DNA of 64,000 nt from Fistulifera solaris (taxonomy: Eukaryota; Bacillariophyta; Bacillariophyceae; Naviculales; Stauroneidaceae): positions 744,001 through 808,000 of the forward strand of contig AP026167.1 of NCBI GenBank assembly GCA_030295235.1. The letters run 5' to 3'. Position numbers and translations under genes: made by a program. The notes beneath the pieces were generated by a model. It saw nothing but the letters and a program-made list of their open reading frames with translations. It searched no databases and was not told the DNA's origin. Positions within the stretch are counted from its first letter, which is position 1, and each line of letters starts with the position of its first letter. This document shows, in pieces, positions 33,868 through 43,713 of this stretch.

Positions 33868-34065
33868 ATAACCCGGAAAGATGATTGGTTTGTGTTTGTC
33901 ATCTTTTGTTACGTGAAGTAGTCTAGACTCTCTCGATTGTAATGCACTTAAAATGTCGTCACTACCAATCGCTGCAGGGATATTGGATGCGCGGCATGAA
34001 TCTGCGAAACCAAACTTTTTTATTTGAAAACGGGCAGTGTATTACATGTACCGATCAACACAACA

Positions 34066-34270
34066 CCCACAGAAAATCTGGGGGTTTTGTGTTTTCACGT
34101 CCCCAGAAAATCTATAAAAGGACAAGTTTCAAAAAAAAAAAAGAAAAATCTGGGGGTGTGGTGTTTTGAACTATCCAGAAAATCTGGGAGATCGGTTTAT
34201 TCGTCTGGTTGACCTCGCCAGAAAAACTGGGCGTATGGTGTTTTCACGTCCCCAGAAAATCTGGGTCACC
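34066..34270 (+). repeat. Array of CCAGAAAATCTGGG units about 35 bp apart
   Basis: Six related units at about 34069, 34101, 34143, 34174, 34218 and 34250, each built on the short inverted repeat CCAGA-AAA-TCTGG. Most are followed by GTGTTTTCACGTCCC. An A12-13 run at about 34131 interrupts the array. A related pair on the other strand lies at 55.3 kb. Confidence 0.75.
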
Positions 34271-34389
34271 GGTTTCTTCACCTTCGCAGAAAGACCAAGG
34301 ACAAAACAAAACGAAAAATTCACACAGCGAAAAGAGCGAAAGGTCATGATCATTCATTCGAGAAAGATTGCCAGGTACCAGGTACTGTG

Positions 34390-35711
34390 ATTCAAGAACG
34401 GCATGCGGGAACTCTCTCACAACATTCGCAATAAAGAAGGACGCAATCAAGGCGTCGGCAACAGGCGGATAAGAACCTTTTTGCAACAGCAACTACCTCA
34501 TATTAAAGTTGCCGTTCAAAGCTTCCTCCAGCACTCTCTGCGAGACGACGATTCTGATCCAGACAAAGTGCCGTCTTACGAAGGAAAAGATCCTAGCCTT
34601 CAAGAAAAACTTTGGTACTCTACATACCACAGTCGACCAGAAACGGGCTAACACTGCTGCTCGCGTTGTAAGACGGCTTGGTACTGCAACCGAGAATGCC
34701 AGAAAGCTCATTATCATCACATAAGCAGTTCTGTGTGCTGGTTGCGGACGCTTTCATAAAAGTCGAACAGATAGGCTGTGACTTTACGCAGCATGACCCT
34801 TGATAGCTATGCTGAACTGAACTGCAAAACTTCTTGGAAACACGAGTTGGGCTTTTTGGACCAAATCTTCAAGCGCAGACATACATGAGAGCCCGCCGAC
34901 ATTTAGTCGACAGTCGACATGTACGCGCAGGCAGCGCATGCTGTAGAAAACAAACCGTTCTGGGAAATGGCTTTTTCTCACGCCCTAAAACTCCTGCGGC
35001 TGGATTTCGGTGACAGAATTGAAACGCGGCTTGTGATGCCTTTCATTCTTCTAAACCTTCACTAGGATGACGAAGCTTTTGATTTTATTCGATATTTGAT
35101 GAATATAGATCTCAGTCACCAGGAAGTTCGTTTTGCGTTGATGATTCATCATCATTGGAATCACGAGAGGGGGCTAGTGGCTGTACCCAAGAAACGAAAG
35201 CTGTCGTTTTATGGACATTTTAAAGATATTCCCAAACTAGACAATCCGAATGCACCTTTGGTGTTTCTGGTTGCCCTCCTCATTTTAAAATGCTGCATTC
35301 TAGCAACATATTCCGCCACCTGTCGGTCTGCTGATTTGGCATTTGAAACAACAAACGGACACCACACCCAAGAGGTTCGTTTCGTAGTGCATTGAAAGAA
35401 ATGTTACTGAATGACCAAATAATGAATATCGAGAATCAACGACAGGAATTCGAGCGACTTTTGAACCTTATTCACCGACAAAACGGCATCATCCTTCTTG
35501 CTTATATCTCAACCCGGAACCACTCTTGATAAAAATTTAAAGGCTTGCACGCGATTAAGTTTAAAATATTAACCTGGTGATACTTTGTTGGTACTTACGC
35601 AAAGCGCCCGCTGTCTGGCTCGTGTGCCTAGCGCTAAAATCTTACTTGAACAACGCTTTGGTAAAAGTCCGTCTTACAGTTTGGGATGATATAATACCTA
35701 ATAATTGATCT
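34390..35711 (+). pseudogene. Decayed copy of the MYND-finger gene
   Basis: DNA similarity to the intact MYND gene next door (36271-37415) runs from the shared upstream CATGCGGGAACTCTCTCACA (34404 versus 36185) to the shared end CGTCTTACAGTTTGGGATGA (about 35667). Conserved pieces include DDSDPDKVPSYEGKDPSLQE, the stretch matching CSRCKTAWYC, the TARRHLV region and a stretch like APLVFLVALLILKC. The copy is broken by several frame changes and stop codons (for example right after SRPETG at 34651), more than the single run-length breaks of other genes here, and the two Cys pairs of the finger are no longer in one frame. It is a tandem duplicate that has lost coding ability. Confidence 0.75.
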
Positions 35712-36270
35712 CCGATGTTTAGAAAAGCTCTGTCAAGTATACCATAAAAAATGGAGTGTTGACGGTTAGCTTTGGTTTCGTCGACTAATCGATACGCTCA
35801 CGATGGATTGGAAATGGCTTAAAGAGCTATGCCGATAACAAAGACAGAAAAGTTAAAAAGCTAGCTAGTCTATGTGTGTACTTATAATGGACCTTTTCGG
35901 TTTGTCGACTAGAGAACTTTAATACGGAGTCGAAATTTCAGGGATCAAATTATTTTCACGACTGCATCTCAGTCATGAATGAATCATCATCACTAACATC
36001 ACAAAATCGTCCGTCCGTTACTCGCTTCCCTGTAACTTGCTTTCAAGCCCAGAGTACATTACCGAACGGACATTATTTTTGATGAAGCAGGAACGGAAAG
36101 TGAGAATAAAAACGACAAAGTTCGATGACAGGCAAAGAACGGTCATTATTTCAAGAAAGATACGCAGTGATCGAACAATACAGCATGCGGGAACTCTCTC
36201 ACAACACACTTACTAGTAGTCAAGGCGTTGACAAGGCCGATAAGCAGCATCTTCTGCACAAAGACAGATA
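35712..36270. other. Intergenic region before the MYND gene
   Basis: No gene. Includes a palindromic GACTGCATCTCAGTC block at about 35960 and, from about 36180, the leader duplicated in front of the decayed copy. Confidence 0.45.
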
Positions 36271-37415
36271 ATGAAATTCTCCGTCGCTAGCTTCCTCCGG
36301 TCGATACGACTTGATGATTCTGATCCAGACAAACAGCCTTCTTACGAAGGAAAAGATCCGCGCCTTCAAGAAGTTCCCTGTTGTGCAACGTGTCACAGTC
36401 GACCCGCGGCTAAACTACTCATGTGCTGCTCGCGTTGTAAAACGGCTTGGTATTGCAGCAAAGAATGTCAGACAGCAGATTATGAATCATCACACAAATC
36501 TCTTTGTGTGTCCATTGCGCGAACTCTTAAACAGGTCCAACAACGGACAGTGCCCCTCCGCAGCACGATCATTGACGTATTCCTAGAACCGCAAAACTTT
36601 TTTGAGTCACAAGTGGGGCTCTTTGGTCAGTTTTATCAAGCACAAGAATACATGACAGCCCGCCGGCATTTAGTGGAATTGTATGTGCAAGCAGCCAATA
36701 TCGTTGAAACCAAGTCAGTTTGGGAAAAAGCTCTCTCGCACGCTCTAGAACTCATGCGATTAGATTATCGTGATGTAATCGAAACACGGTATGTGATTCC
36801 TTTCATTCTTTTGAATCTGAACCGGGATGATGATGCTTTTGATTTCATTCGATATTGGATGAAGATTGATCTTAATGACCGGAGCAAACTCTTCGATTTG
36901 ATGAACCGTCACTTTGAATCGCGAGAGGGTGAGTGGATCTACCCTCGCAACCAGAACTGTCGTTTCAGGGACGTATTTGAAGAATGTGCGAATGTGAACG
37001 ATCGAAAAGCACCATTGGCTTTCTTGGTGGCTCTCCTTATCATCAAATGTCGCATCGTTGCGACTTATGATGCCACGTGTGGCTCGATGGATCTGGCATT
37101 CGGAACAACAAGCGGACAACGGATTCAAGAGGTTCAAAGTACGGTGAAAGAACTGATACTGGATGGCGCTCTGGTGAACATTCAGAGTCAACGACAGCAA
37201 GTTGAGCGACTTTTGAATGTCATTCAACGACGCAACGCCATTATCCTTCCTGCGTTTCTCAATCCGACTCCGCTTCTAGCAAAGAAGTGGCAAAATGCAC
37301 CAATGAGGCTTTGCTCGTACTTTTGCATGGAACTGGCTGTTTCGTCCGCGTACCGGGAGCTAAAGCCATGCTCGAAGAACGTTTCGGAAAAGAACCGTCT
37401 TACAATTTGGGATGA
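36271..37415 (+). CDS. MYND-type zinc-finger protein
   Basis: Protein of about 381 residues with an N-terminal MYND finger: CCATCHSRPAAKLLMCCSRC, then KTAWYCSKECQTADYESSHK and a final C give the seven Cys and one His of the domain. MYND fingers bind proline-rich peptides in partner proteins. The rest is helical (for example ARRHLVELYVQAANIVE, HALELMRLDYRDVIETRYVI) and I recognise no second domain. The ATG at 36271 opens MKFSVASFLRSIRLDDSD. Near the end the frame changes: one more A near 37302-37303 gives NEALLVLLHGTGCFVRVPG and AKAMLEERFGKEPSYNLG with a stop at 37413-37415. The decayed neighbour keeps the same ending, which supports this C terminus over the run-on frame to 37464. Confidence 0.78.
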
Positions 37416-37838
37416 TTCCGTTCATAATATCCTTGCAAGATATTGCTCATTATTTGATACTTAACAAGAGAAACTAGCATTTTATGACCTACGTCTCGCA
37501 ACAGTTTTCATTGCATTGAAAATGCTTGCGAATAGATGACTCACCGATTCATTATAAACTCAAAGTGTAGCATCAACTTTACCACGACTGAATTTCAGTC
37601 AAGAGTCAGTTTCACTATAGAGCCAAAGTGAAGGCGACCTTTTGTCATGACTGCATTTCTCACATGAATCATGAGTCGGTCGTTCGCAAGCATTTTGTTT
37701 ATTACTACGTATTTGTCTGTGGCAGCATTCAGTCATCGTTCGGAGCGATTGATCCTTTCATAACCAATTCTTGAGCTGCAACAACAACTCTAGAGTATCT
37801 GGAGCATTCATACAGACGTCAAGCAAGCGCAGAACAGT
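37416..37838. other. Intergenic region with palindromic blocks
   Basis: Two blocks of the GACTGAATTTCAGTC family lie at about 37584 and 37650, flanking a stretch of about 70 bp. No gene. Confidence 0.45.
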
Positions 37839-38799
37839 ATGACGACGCTCACAGCCGTTTTGGAAACAATCGGTCCCATCACAAAGGCGAAAGGCGGTTG
37901 GTGTTTGCGAGAAGGACTAATTCACTTGGCTCAAGTGGAAGACGGCAAAATACTACCACTCATTTTGCAGCACGGAGTTCCTGCTTTTTACAGCTGTGTT
38001 ACCACGGAGAGGAACCGCTGCCGACACGAAGCAACACAGAATTTAAAAGATCCGGTCACTTGTTTCGAAAGCTTATGTCGCACGATTGCGGGGCAGTTTG
38101 TTTCAGGTTTCTCGGCACAGGCGGCATGGAAGCGTTTACTGGAGACCACTTCGAACAAATTGACACCCGAGCATGTTCTCTCGCTGATTTCGGACGACTC
38201 TACCAAAATCAATCCGGAACTTGTAGAAACAAATTTACGAAAGCCGGCTGGTTTAACGAAAGCAAAAGCCGCGTCGATTGTCGATCTCGCGCTCCATTTT
38301 CAGGAGGGAAAGCTTTCGGAACAGTTTTTGAAGACAACCATCGATGAAAAGAAATACGAAAAGCACTTTTACAAATCAAAGGAATCGGACCTTGGAGCTG
38401 TGATATGTTTCTCCTTTTCTTTTGGAGCGACCGGATGTTCTACCGATAGGAGATCTGGGTGTTCGAAAAGGCATAGCTAAGTATTTTGCACTCCAAGGAA
38501 GCCTCAAGAAAAATCAGCTGTGCCCACGACAAGACGAACGAAAGATCACCGAGAGATTGATGCATTACAAACCATATTTGTCGCTACTTGCTTACTACAT
38601 GTGGCGGGCTGCTGACACGCCGTTGCTTGAGACCTCTCAAATGGAATTGCAATCGAAACTAGAGCCGTGTTTGACGGTTCCTGAAAGTGGCTTTGTTTCA
38701 CAATCGGGTGTTTCTTCTTTGAAACGAACAGTCACAACAGTGGCAACGCCAACCACACCTTCAAAGGCTAAGCGAACACGACGTCTTGTCACTCCATAG
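37839..38799 (+). CDS. AlkA/MAG-type DNA-3-methyladenine glycosylase (HhH-GPD)
   Basis: Base-excision repair enzyme that removes alkylated bases. The HhH-GPD fold starts near residue 68 (TCFESLCRTIAGQFVSGFSAQAAWKRL). After two frame changes the helix-hairpin-helix reads ALLQIKGIGPWSCDMFLLFF and the catalytic Asp lies in PDVLPIGDLGVRKGIAKYF; the GD motif is typical of the AlkA group. PYLSLLAYYMWRAAD closes the domain, and a basic tail follows (SKAKRTRRLVTP, a possible nuclear signal). The breaks are one base short in A4 at 38359-38362 and one short in T4 at 38420-38423. Both restore the motif exactly, so I treat the gene as intact. It is convergent with a GNAT gene; the stop codons are 40 bp apart. 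Confidence 0.85.
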
Positions 38800-38838
38800 T
38801 AAGTAAGTCGACGTTGCATCATTGTAGACGACATGTTG

Positions 38839-39495
38839 TCAAGTAACAAAATGCGTAGCGGTCATATTTCTTGACGACTCTCTTGGCGCTGGTAAATCTT
38901 TCGATAACAGCGAATGAGGTCTTTCCTCCATTCTCAGTCCGCGACGAACATTCACATTCACCGTATGATTTCCGACGGATTGGAAGTCTTGCGAGTGGAA
39001 AAATTGTAAAGCTGCTGTGTTAGTTGGTTCGACTTCTGCGTAGAGAACTGTTTCGTTCCATACATTCGTCACCAAATGCTCACAATGCGCCACCAAATCG
39101 GCAGCAACTCCTTGTTGCCGGAATGCTTCCTCGACACAGATCAGACCAATCGTAGGTCGCTTCTCTGAAGTGGCTCCATTGATCCCGACTTCTGCCATCC
39201 CTATGACCTTACCGAGCTCCTTGGCAACAAATATATTATACTTTTTGCCTCGCATGCGTCTCGCCGTTTGTGTGTATTGACGGAATGTGTAAGCCTCGGT
39301 GAGTGATTGCTCCGCAAGTGACCAACATAGTTTGTCTAGCCTAGAGGCATTGCGTCGGGGGGCGTCGAATGTGTGTACGAGCAATTTCACCATTTCCTTC
39401 CATTCGCTGTTGTGTCGGGGTGGCGTAATGTACCAACCATGGGCAACGTTATTGATGAGCGCAACCAGCGAAAACATAAAACGCCATCTTCCCAT
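38839..39495 (-). CDS. GNAT-family N-acetyltransferase with plastid-type leader
   Basis: 218-residue acetyl-CoA-dependent N-acetyltransferase. The leader MGRWRFMFSLVALINNVAHG is followed by WYITPP, fitting import into the secretory system or plastid with an aromatic residue after cleavage. The GNAT core shows NIFVAKELGKVIGMAEVGI (beta strands 2-4), IGLICVEEAFRQQGVAADLVAHCE (acetyl-CoA loop RQQGVA) and AEVEPTNTAALQFFHSQDFQSVG, a classic GNAT ending. The acceptor may be a protein N terminus or lysine, as known for plastid GNATs, but sequence alone does not say. Single exon, no breaks. Confidence 0.78.
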   Translation of the reverse strand: MGRWRFMFSLVALINNVAHGWYITPPRHNSEWKEMVKLLVHTFDAPRRNASRLDKLCWSLAEQSLTEAYTFRQYTQTARRMRGKKYNIFVAKELGKVIGMAEVGINGATSEKRPTIGLICVEEAFRQQGVAADLVAHCEHLVTNVWNETVLYAEVEPTNTAALQFFHSQDFQSVGNHTVNVNVRRGLRMEERPHSLLSKDLPAPRESSRNMTATHFVT

Positions 39496-39945
39496 CTCAT
39501 CTAAATTTAGATTGAATGCTGCTTTGTACTTCTTTTCGATGTCTTTATTGTTATTTTGTCGATACTACAACAAGAATACATCAAGGAAGATGAGAAAAAT
39601 AAAAATGCTGGGATGGAAGAATTTCATCGCAATTGTTTGAACGGAGCGGTCACGCGCTGCGAGTCACGAGTATAGATTCCTTTTGCTGCCTATACCAACT
39701 ATTGCAATCACATTTATTTTTATCAATCTGCCTCGTCCAAATAATCTCCCTTCGTCAGTTGTTGCGCGCTTCGTGGGAATATCGGCTTTATATACCCTTC
39801 AAGTCACAATCTTTTCAAATCAACATAATTTCCTTGTAGAGATTCACTACACCGCTTTCGGGGGAAACCTCTAGGGGCGACTTTGGACGGAATAATTACT
39901 TCACATTTTCTTTGATCTAAAATAATAAAATATTTCCTGATCAAA
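39496..39945. other. Intergenic region upstream of the GNAT gene
   Basis: AT-rich, no supported gene. Holds the GNAT promoter and the 3' flank of the oxygenase-ankyrin pseudogene. No poly(A) tract is visible at the pseudogene end. Confidence 0.4.
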
Positions 39946-41220
39946 TTACAGCTCTCCCTCGGGAATATCCTTTGCCCCTATTCCTCGCAAGTATAACACA
40001 ACCGGGTTTTCTTCATCATGGAATTGAAGCGCTAGATTCAGGGGACTGCTGCCTTGGCCTACATTTCCGGTACGTGCATCTTTCTCTGCTCCATTCTACA
40101 ACAGAAATTCTACAATGTCCTTGTCACCAAACCGTATCGCTTCATGAAGTGCTCGTCAGCCGTTGGCATCTTGACTATTCAGCATTCGCTTATCTTTCTT
40201 CACAATTTGTTGGAGGCGATTGAAATCACCGGTGGCTGCGGTGAAATGGGCTTCGGGTGCGGCGGCTTGTTGTATGGGGAGCTGATAAAGAGGGTTTCTT
40301 CCAGCCACCTGGATTTTGTGAAGTCCAGTGAGCGGTTTCCGGAGATCCAGGGACAAGATAAGGAGGGAGAAAGTCGTCGAGTTCGTCCAAGTATCCATCA
40401 CCTGTGGCGTGCAACGGACGACCGGTTGGCTCGAAGTGAATAAAAATGTTGGCAAAGAAACGACCTTTCAACGGAAAGGGACGGCCATGAATTAAAGATC
40501 CCGATTCATAAAGCACCACATCCCTCGGTTCCATCGTCACATTCACGGCGTTTCCCTGTCGATCGTACACTTCGAGAGGCCACGGCTCATCGACATCTTG
40601 ATCGACGTTAATGATACAAGAGCTGACCAAAGGAAGGCGATCTGCGTGGGGGCTTAGGACAGCGCCTTCGGTGTACATGCGAATACCATACATGCTTGTT
40701 GGCTTTAATTCCATTCCAGTCCATTGCTCGATGGTCGACTTGGCGGCAACCCAGATTTTCGTTTTCAGATTGTATCCTCCGCCGCACAGCGATGAATCCT
40801 CGACGCTAACCAGGTATGAGTATGTTTCTCAATGATTCACATAAACGTTACTGGCAGCCCACTTTTCCTCCTTCATGTTTGCTTTTTCGTTTCCCAATGT
40901 TGGGTGAGTAAAGACGTCACCTCAGTCGGTGCTTTAATCTTCATAAAACCCGTGTCCGTGTAATTGACTATAGACTGCGGCTGACGAATATTCATGGCGA
41001 TACGATCATTCTCTGTTGTATCACAGCGATTGGCTTTGCTACCGTATTATTGATGGCAGCCTTCCATGAACTGTTTATAGAAGTTCTGTCGATCACCAAG
41101 CAAGTCGCCGCACTTAGAATCATTGCCGTGAATCGGAAAAGAACAATCAACGCCAAACGAGACTTGTGCTTGAATATGGACTGCAAAGATCGTTAAAAGA
41201 GCAAGGAAGGTATGCAGCAT
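39946..41220 (-). pseudogene. Intron-less, decayed oxygenase-ankyrin copy (fourth family member)
   Basis: Inverted relative to genes 1-3. It starts at 41220 with an intact signal peptide (MLHTFLALLTIFAVHIQAQ) and Cys-rich domain (FGVDCSFPIHG, SKCGDLLGD), then meets a stop after MEGCHQ, further stops and frame changes around EKHSYLV-like sequence (40830-40900), and more in the ankyrin part. RQPQSIV runs directly into NYTDTGF: the intron present in all three tandem genes is exactly absent. The middle (about 40290-40742) matches gene 2 at about 97% of bases and keeps the HxD and distal His motifs, while both ends are much more diverged. The ankyrin part still reads EAHFTAATGDFNRLQQIV and ends EGEL. 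Confidence 0.85.
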
Positions 41221-41500
41221 TGTTGTCAAGTAAATTAGCTGATAGATATGCGGTCGTTCCGATTTTATAAAGAAGGTTTGGGATTATTACGGTTCGCATT
41301 TTCGCAAGTTCCCAACGGGCTTCGGATTGAGACAATGGAACATTTTTGTTAATTTTAATGTTCTCGTTTCGCCACACTAAGGACGAAAATGAATATCTTT
41401 CATAGAAATCAATAGTCGCTCCTAGATCCACTGTTTAATACGGAGTACATTAGGACTTTGGCAGACAGAAAGATGTAGACAATAACGTCACGCTACCTGT
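41221..41500. other. Short intergenic region beside the pseudogene
   Basis: Contains a TACGGAGTAC word at about 41437. No gene. Confidence 0.35.
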
Positions 41501-43402
41501 TTATGATTCCGCTTCAGTAGAGGCCTTTTGTCGTTTGGCCGCTCTTTCTAATTCAAGCTCTTCCACCGAGAAACCTGGCCTTGTTGCGGAAAGCGACCCA
41601 CTTAATAATGATTCAGTTGATGGAGGATTTGCACTTCTAGCTTTCTCATTTTCCCTCTTTCTGCGATGATTGCTGGTCCTCGGAAAGTCACTGCTAGGAC
41701 CAAGAACACGCTTAGGAGAAAAAACCCGGCGGGGGTTTCGGCCAAGACTTCGGCCTTTCCAGTAGAATATCCAATGACGTAGCGGGACGCATGAGCAACC
41801 GTGCCGTTGTTCCTCGCTGTCCATGACGATCTGTAGAAATCTTTCTAAGCATGCTTTTGCACAAACGCCATCCCATGGCGCCGAGATCTGTGGGTGGGTC
41901 AACCATGTCCTCGTCACTCATTGTGTGGACGTAACGACGGCTAGCTTCCAGAGTATCAGGTGGTGGACTAGGAATTTCTTGTGACAAATTCTCCAATGCT
42001 CTTGCGGCCGAAAAACGGTCTTGAAACAAAACATTGCAGCTAAGATCACCGAGCCATTCAACATAAGATGGACCGTAAATGGAAAAGAATGCCATGATAT
42101 CGTCAGTACGGATTTGTTTGAAAGCCGCCCAATCTATACTGAAGATATGAATCTTCTCAGGAGTCAATCTCGGTGGTTCTACCTTCTCTCGAATAAAGCC
42201 TTCGCTTGGATGGATAGCAGAAGTATCGGGCCTTGGGACCTTCCACAATGTTGGTGGGGGATCTAATCTCTGCCCTCGTGCGAAATTCTCTTTATCCCAA
42301 GCTTGTTCAATCGGTATTGTCTTCTTCTCCAACGTAACATCATCGCTCTTTTCCATTTCATCCAGCGCTGTTCCAAAGCGCTTTCTCCGAGCATCTTGTT
42401 TGGCTTTTTCATCGGGGTTACTCAAATCAAGACCAGTATGAAAGCCTGCTTTCGGATTCGCCCGCAAACGACGCTGTTGACTCCATGGCAAGAAAGAAGG
42501 CGGTTCTTTGTATGGTAACCCAAACTTTTCGGCGCGTGCACGTGCCTTCTGACACTGTTCCTCATATTCTTCGAGAAGAGCCTTTGTTTCTTCATCGACA
42601 TCATTGACGCACAATTTGTTTGTGGCGGATAGCGACTCAAAACTGTGGCTAGTTCTTCTGCCATGGAACTCAAGCGAACATTTCGTATTTGAAGCGGAGC
42701 TGGCGCTTGTCGATCACGGACAGCACGATTGCTAAAACCTACGTAACGAAAGGGCAGTTCGTCATCGTCCCCACGTCCACCATGCAACTTGTCTTGGAGA
42801 ATGCCGATGCAGTCTTTGCCGGGAACATCCCCAATTCCAATATAGAACCTATTGTTGTACTTCTTTCTCGTCTTGTTGGTAGTACCAGGGGTATCTTCTT
42901 GTTCTTTGACTTTCGTAATTTCAATGCCGTCTTTGTCGGCGAAATCCTCATTTGTTGTCTCGGCAGCTTCTCGGTTTTCGGCTTCTTTGTTATGAATTTC
43001 TTCATTTTCTTCTTCTATTACTTCTTCAATAACTAAACAGGTCCAGTAACTGACCCACGAATTTTCTTCGCAAACTCGGCTCGGAGCAATCTTCACCATG
43101 TTTCTTCCTCTCCGCAGTGTCGTTCGCATGTTCCCTTCGTCTCCAAAACACGCCTCGTACACAATTTTCGCATAACCGGCCCTCGGTGAAAATGCTACAG
43201 CGAGACTTTCTCTTGCTCTGGCTTGAAACTGACAGCAAATCGCGTTGGAAGCAACACAAAGGTCGGGATGAAAGTGTTCGGTCGACCAGCGCGTTTGGGG
43301 GACAATGCGTAGGATGCCCTGCGTTTGTATCACGCCAGCTGTGTCGGCTTCGACGCGGCACTTCGAGACGCTACTGTATACAATCTCTTTATCCGAAGGC
43401 AT
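41501..43402 (-). CDS. NCBP3: NCBP3-like RNA-binding protein (nuclear cap-binding subunit 3 family)
   Basis: NCBP3 (human C17orf85) binds the mRNA cap complex through an unusual RRM. The diagnostic part here is IHIFSIDWAAFKQIRTDDIMAFFSIYGPSYVEWLGDLSCNVLFQD to ARALENLSQEIP, matching the family's D-x-F-x-Y-GPS-x-x-EWx-D-x-SCNV-x-F pattern; WRLCKS and ARLLMRPATSLDIL follow, where family members have a similar closing motif. The start at 43402 (MPSDKEIVYSS) leads a poorly conserved N terminus with an acidic stretch. The C-terminal tail is charged and ends AAKRQKASTEAES. Two frame changes join three segments: one short in A4 at 42639-42642 (approximate place) and one extra in A6 at 41719-41724. 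The position of the first change is inferred, so a few residues around it are uncertain. Confidence 0.7.
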
Positions 43403-43713
43403 GGTTATTAGAACAACAGTTATTCAAAACAAAAACAAAAGAAACAAAAGGATTGCTAGAACTTGTGGAGGTGGTTATTATTATTTTGTCGCATAGCATC
43501 AATAATTTGCAAGCCGCAGCAAGGAGGTGGTGAGTATCTGCTAGAGTGTTAGCTGCCTTTTTGCCGACTGACTTGACCCAATTTCAGTCCCGACCTCTGA
43601 ATTTTCCCTCACAACAAAAGCAGATGTTGTTGCTCCGTATTAGGCTCTCAATACACAATCATCTACCAGACTAACTAACATCGTAAGTATGTAACAGACG
43701 ACTAAAGTTATAT
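43403..43713. other. Intergenic region between RPL3 and the NCBP3-like gene
   Basis: Both genes run leftward. It contains the NCBP3-like promoter and the RPL3 3' end; no gene seen. Confidence 0.4.

Noticed and set aside
34066-34270. CRISPR-like regularly spaced repeats
   Set aside because: Units are degenerate and include the spacers as part of the repeat; nuclear eukaryotic context and no cas genes.
39946-41220. Functional fourth oxygenase gene broken only by run-length errors
   Set aside because: It has several true stop codons and breaks outside homopolymers, plus heavy divergence in the ankyrin part, unlike the single run-length breaks of other genes.
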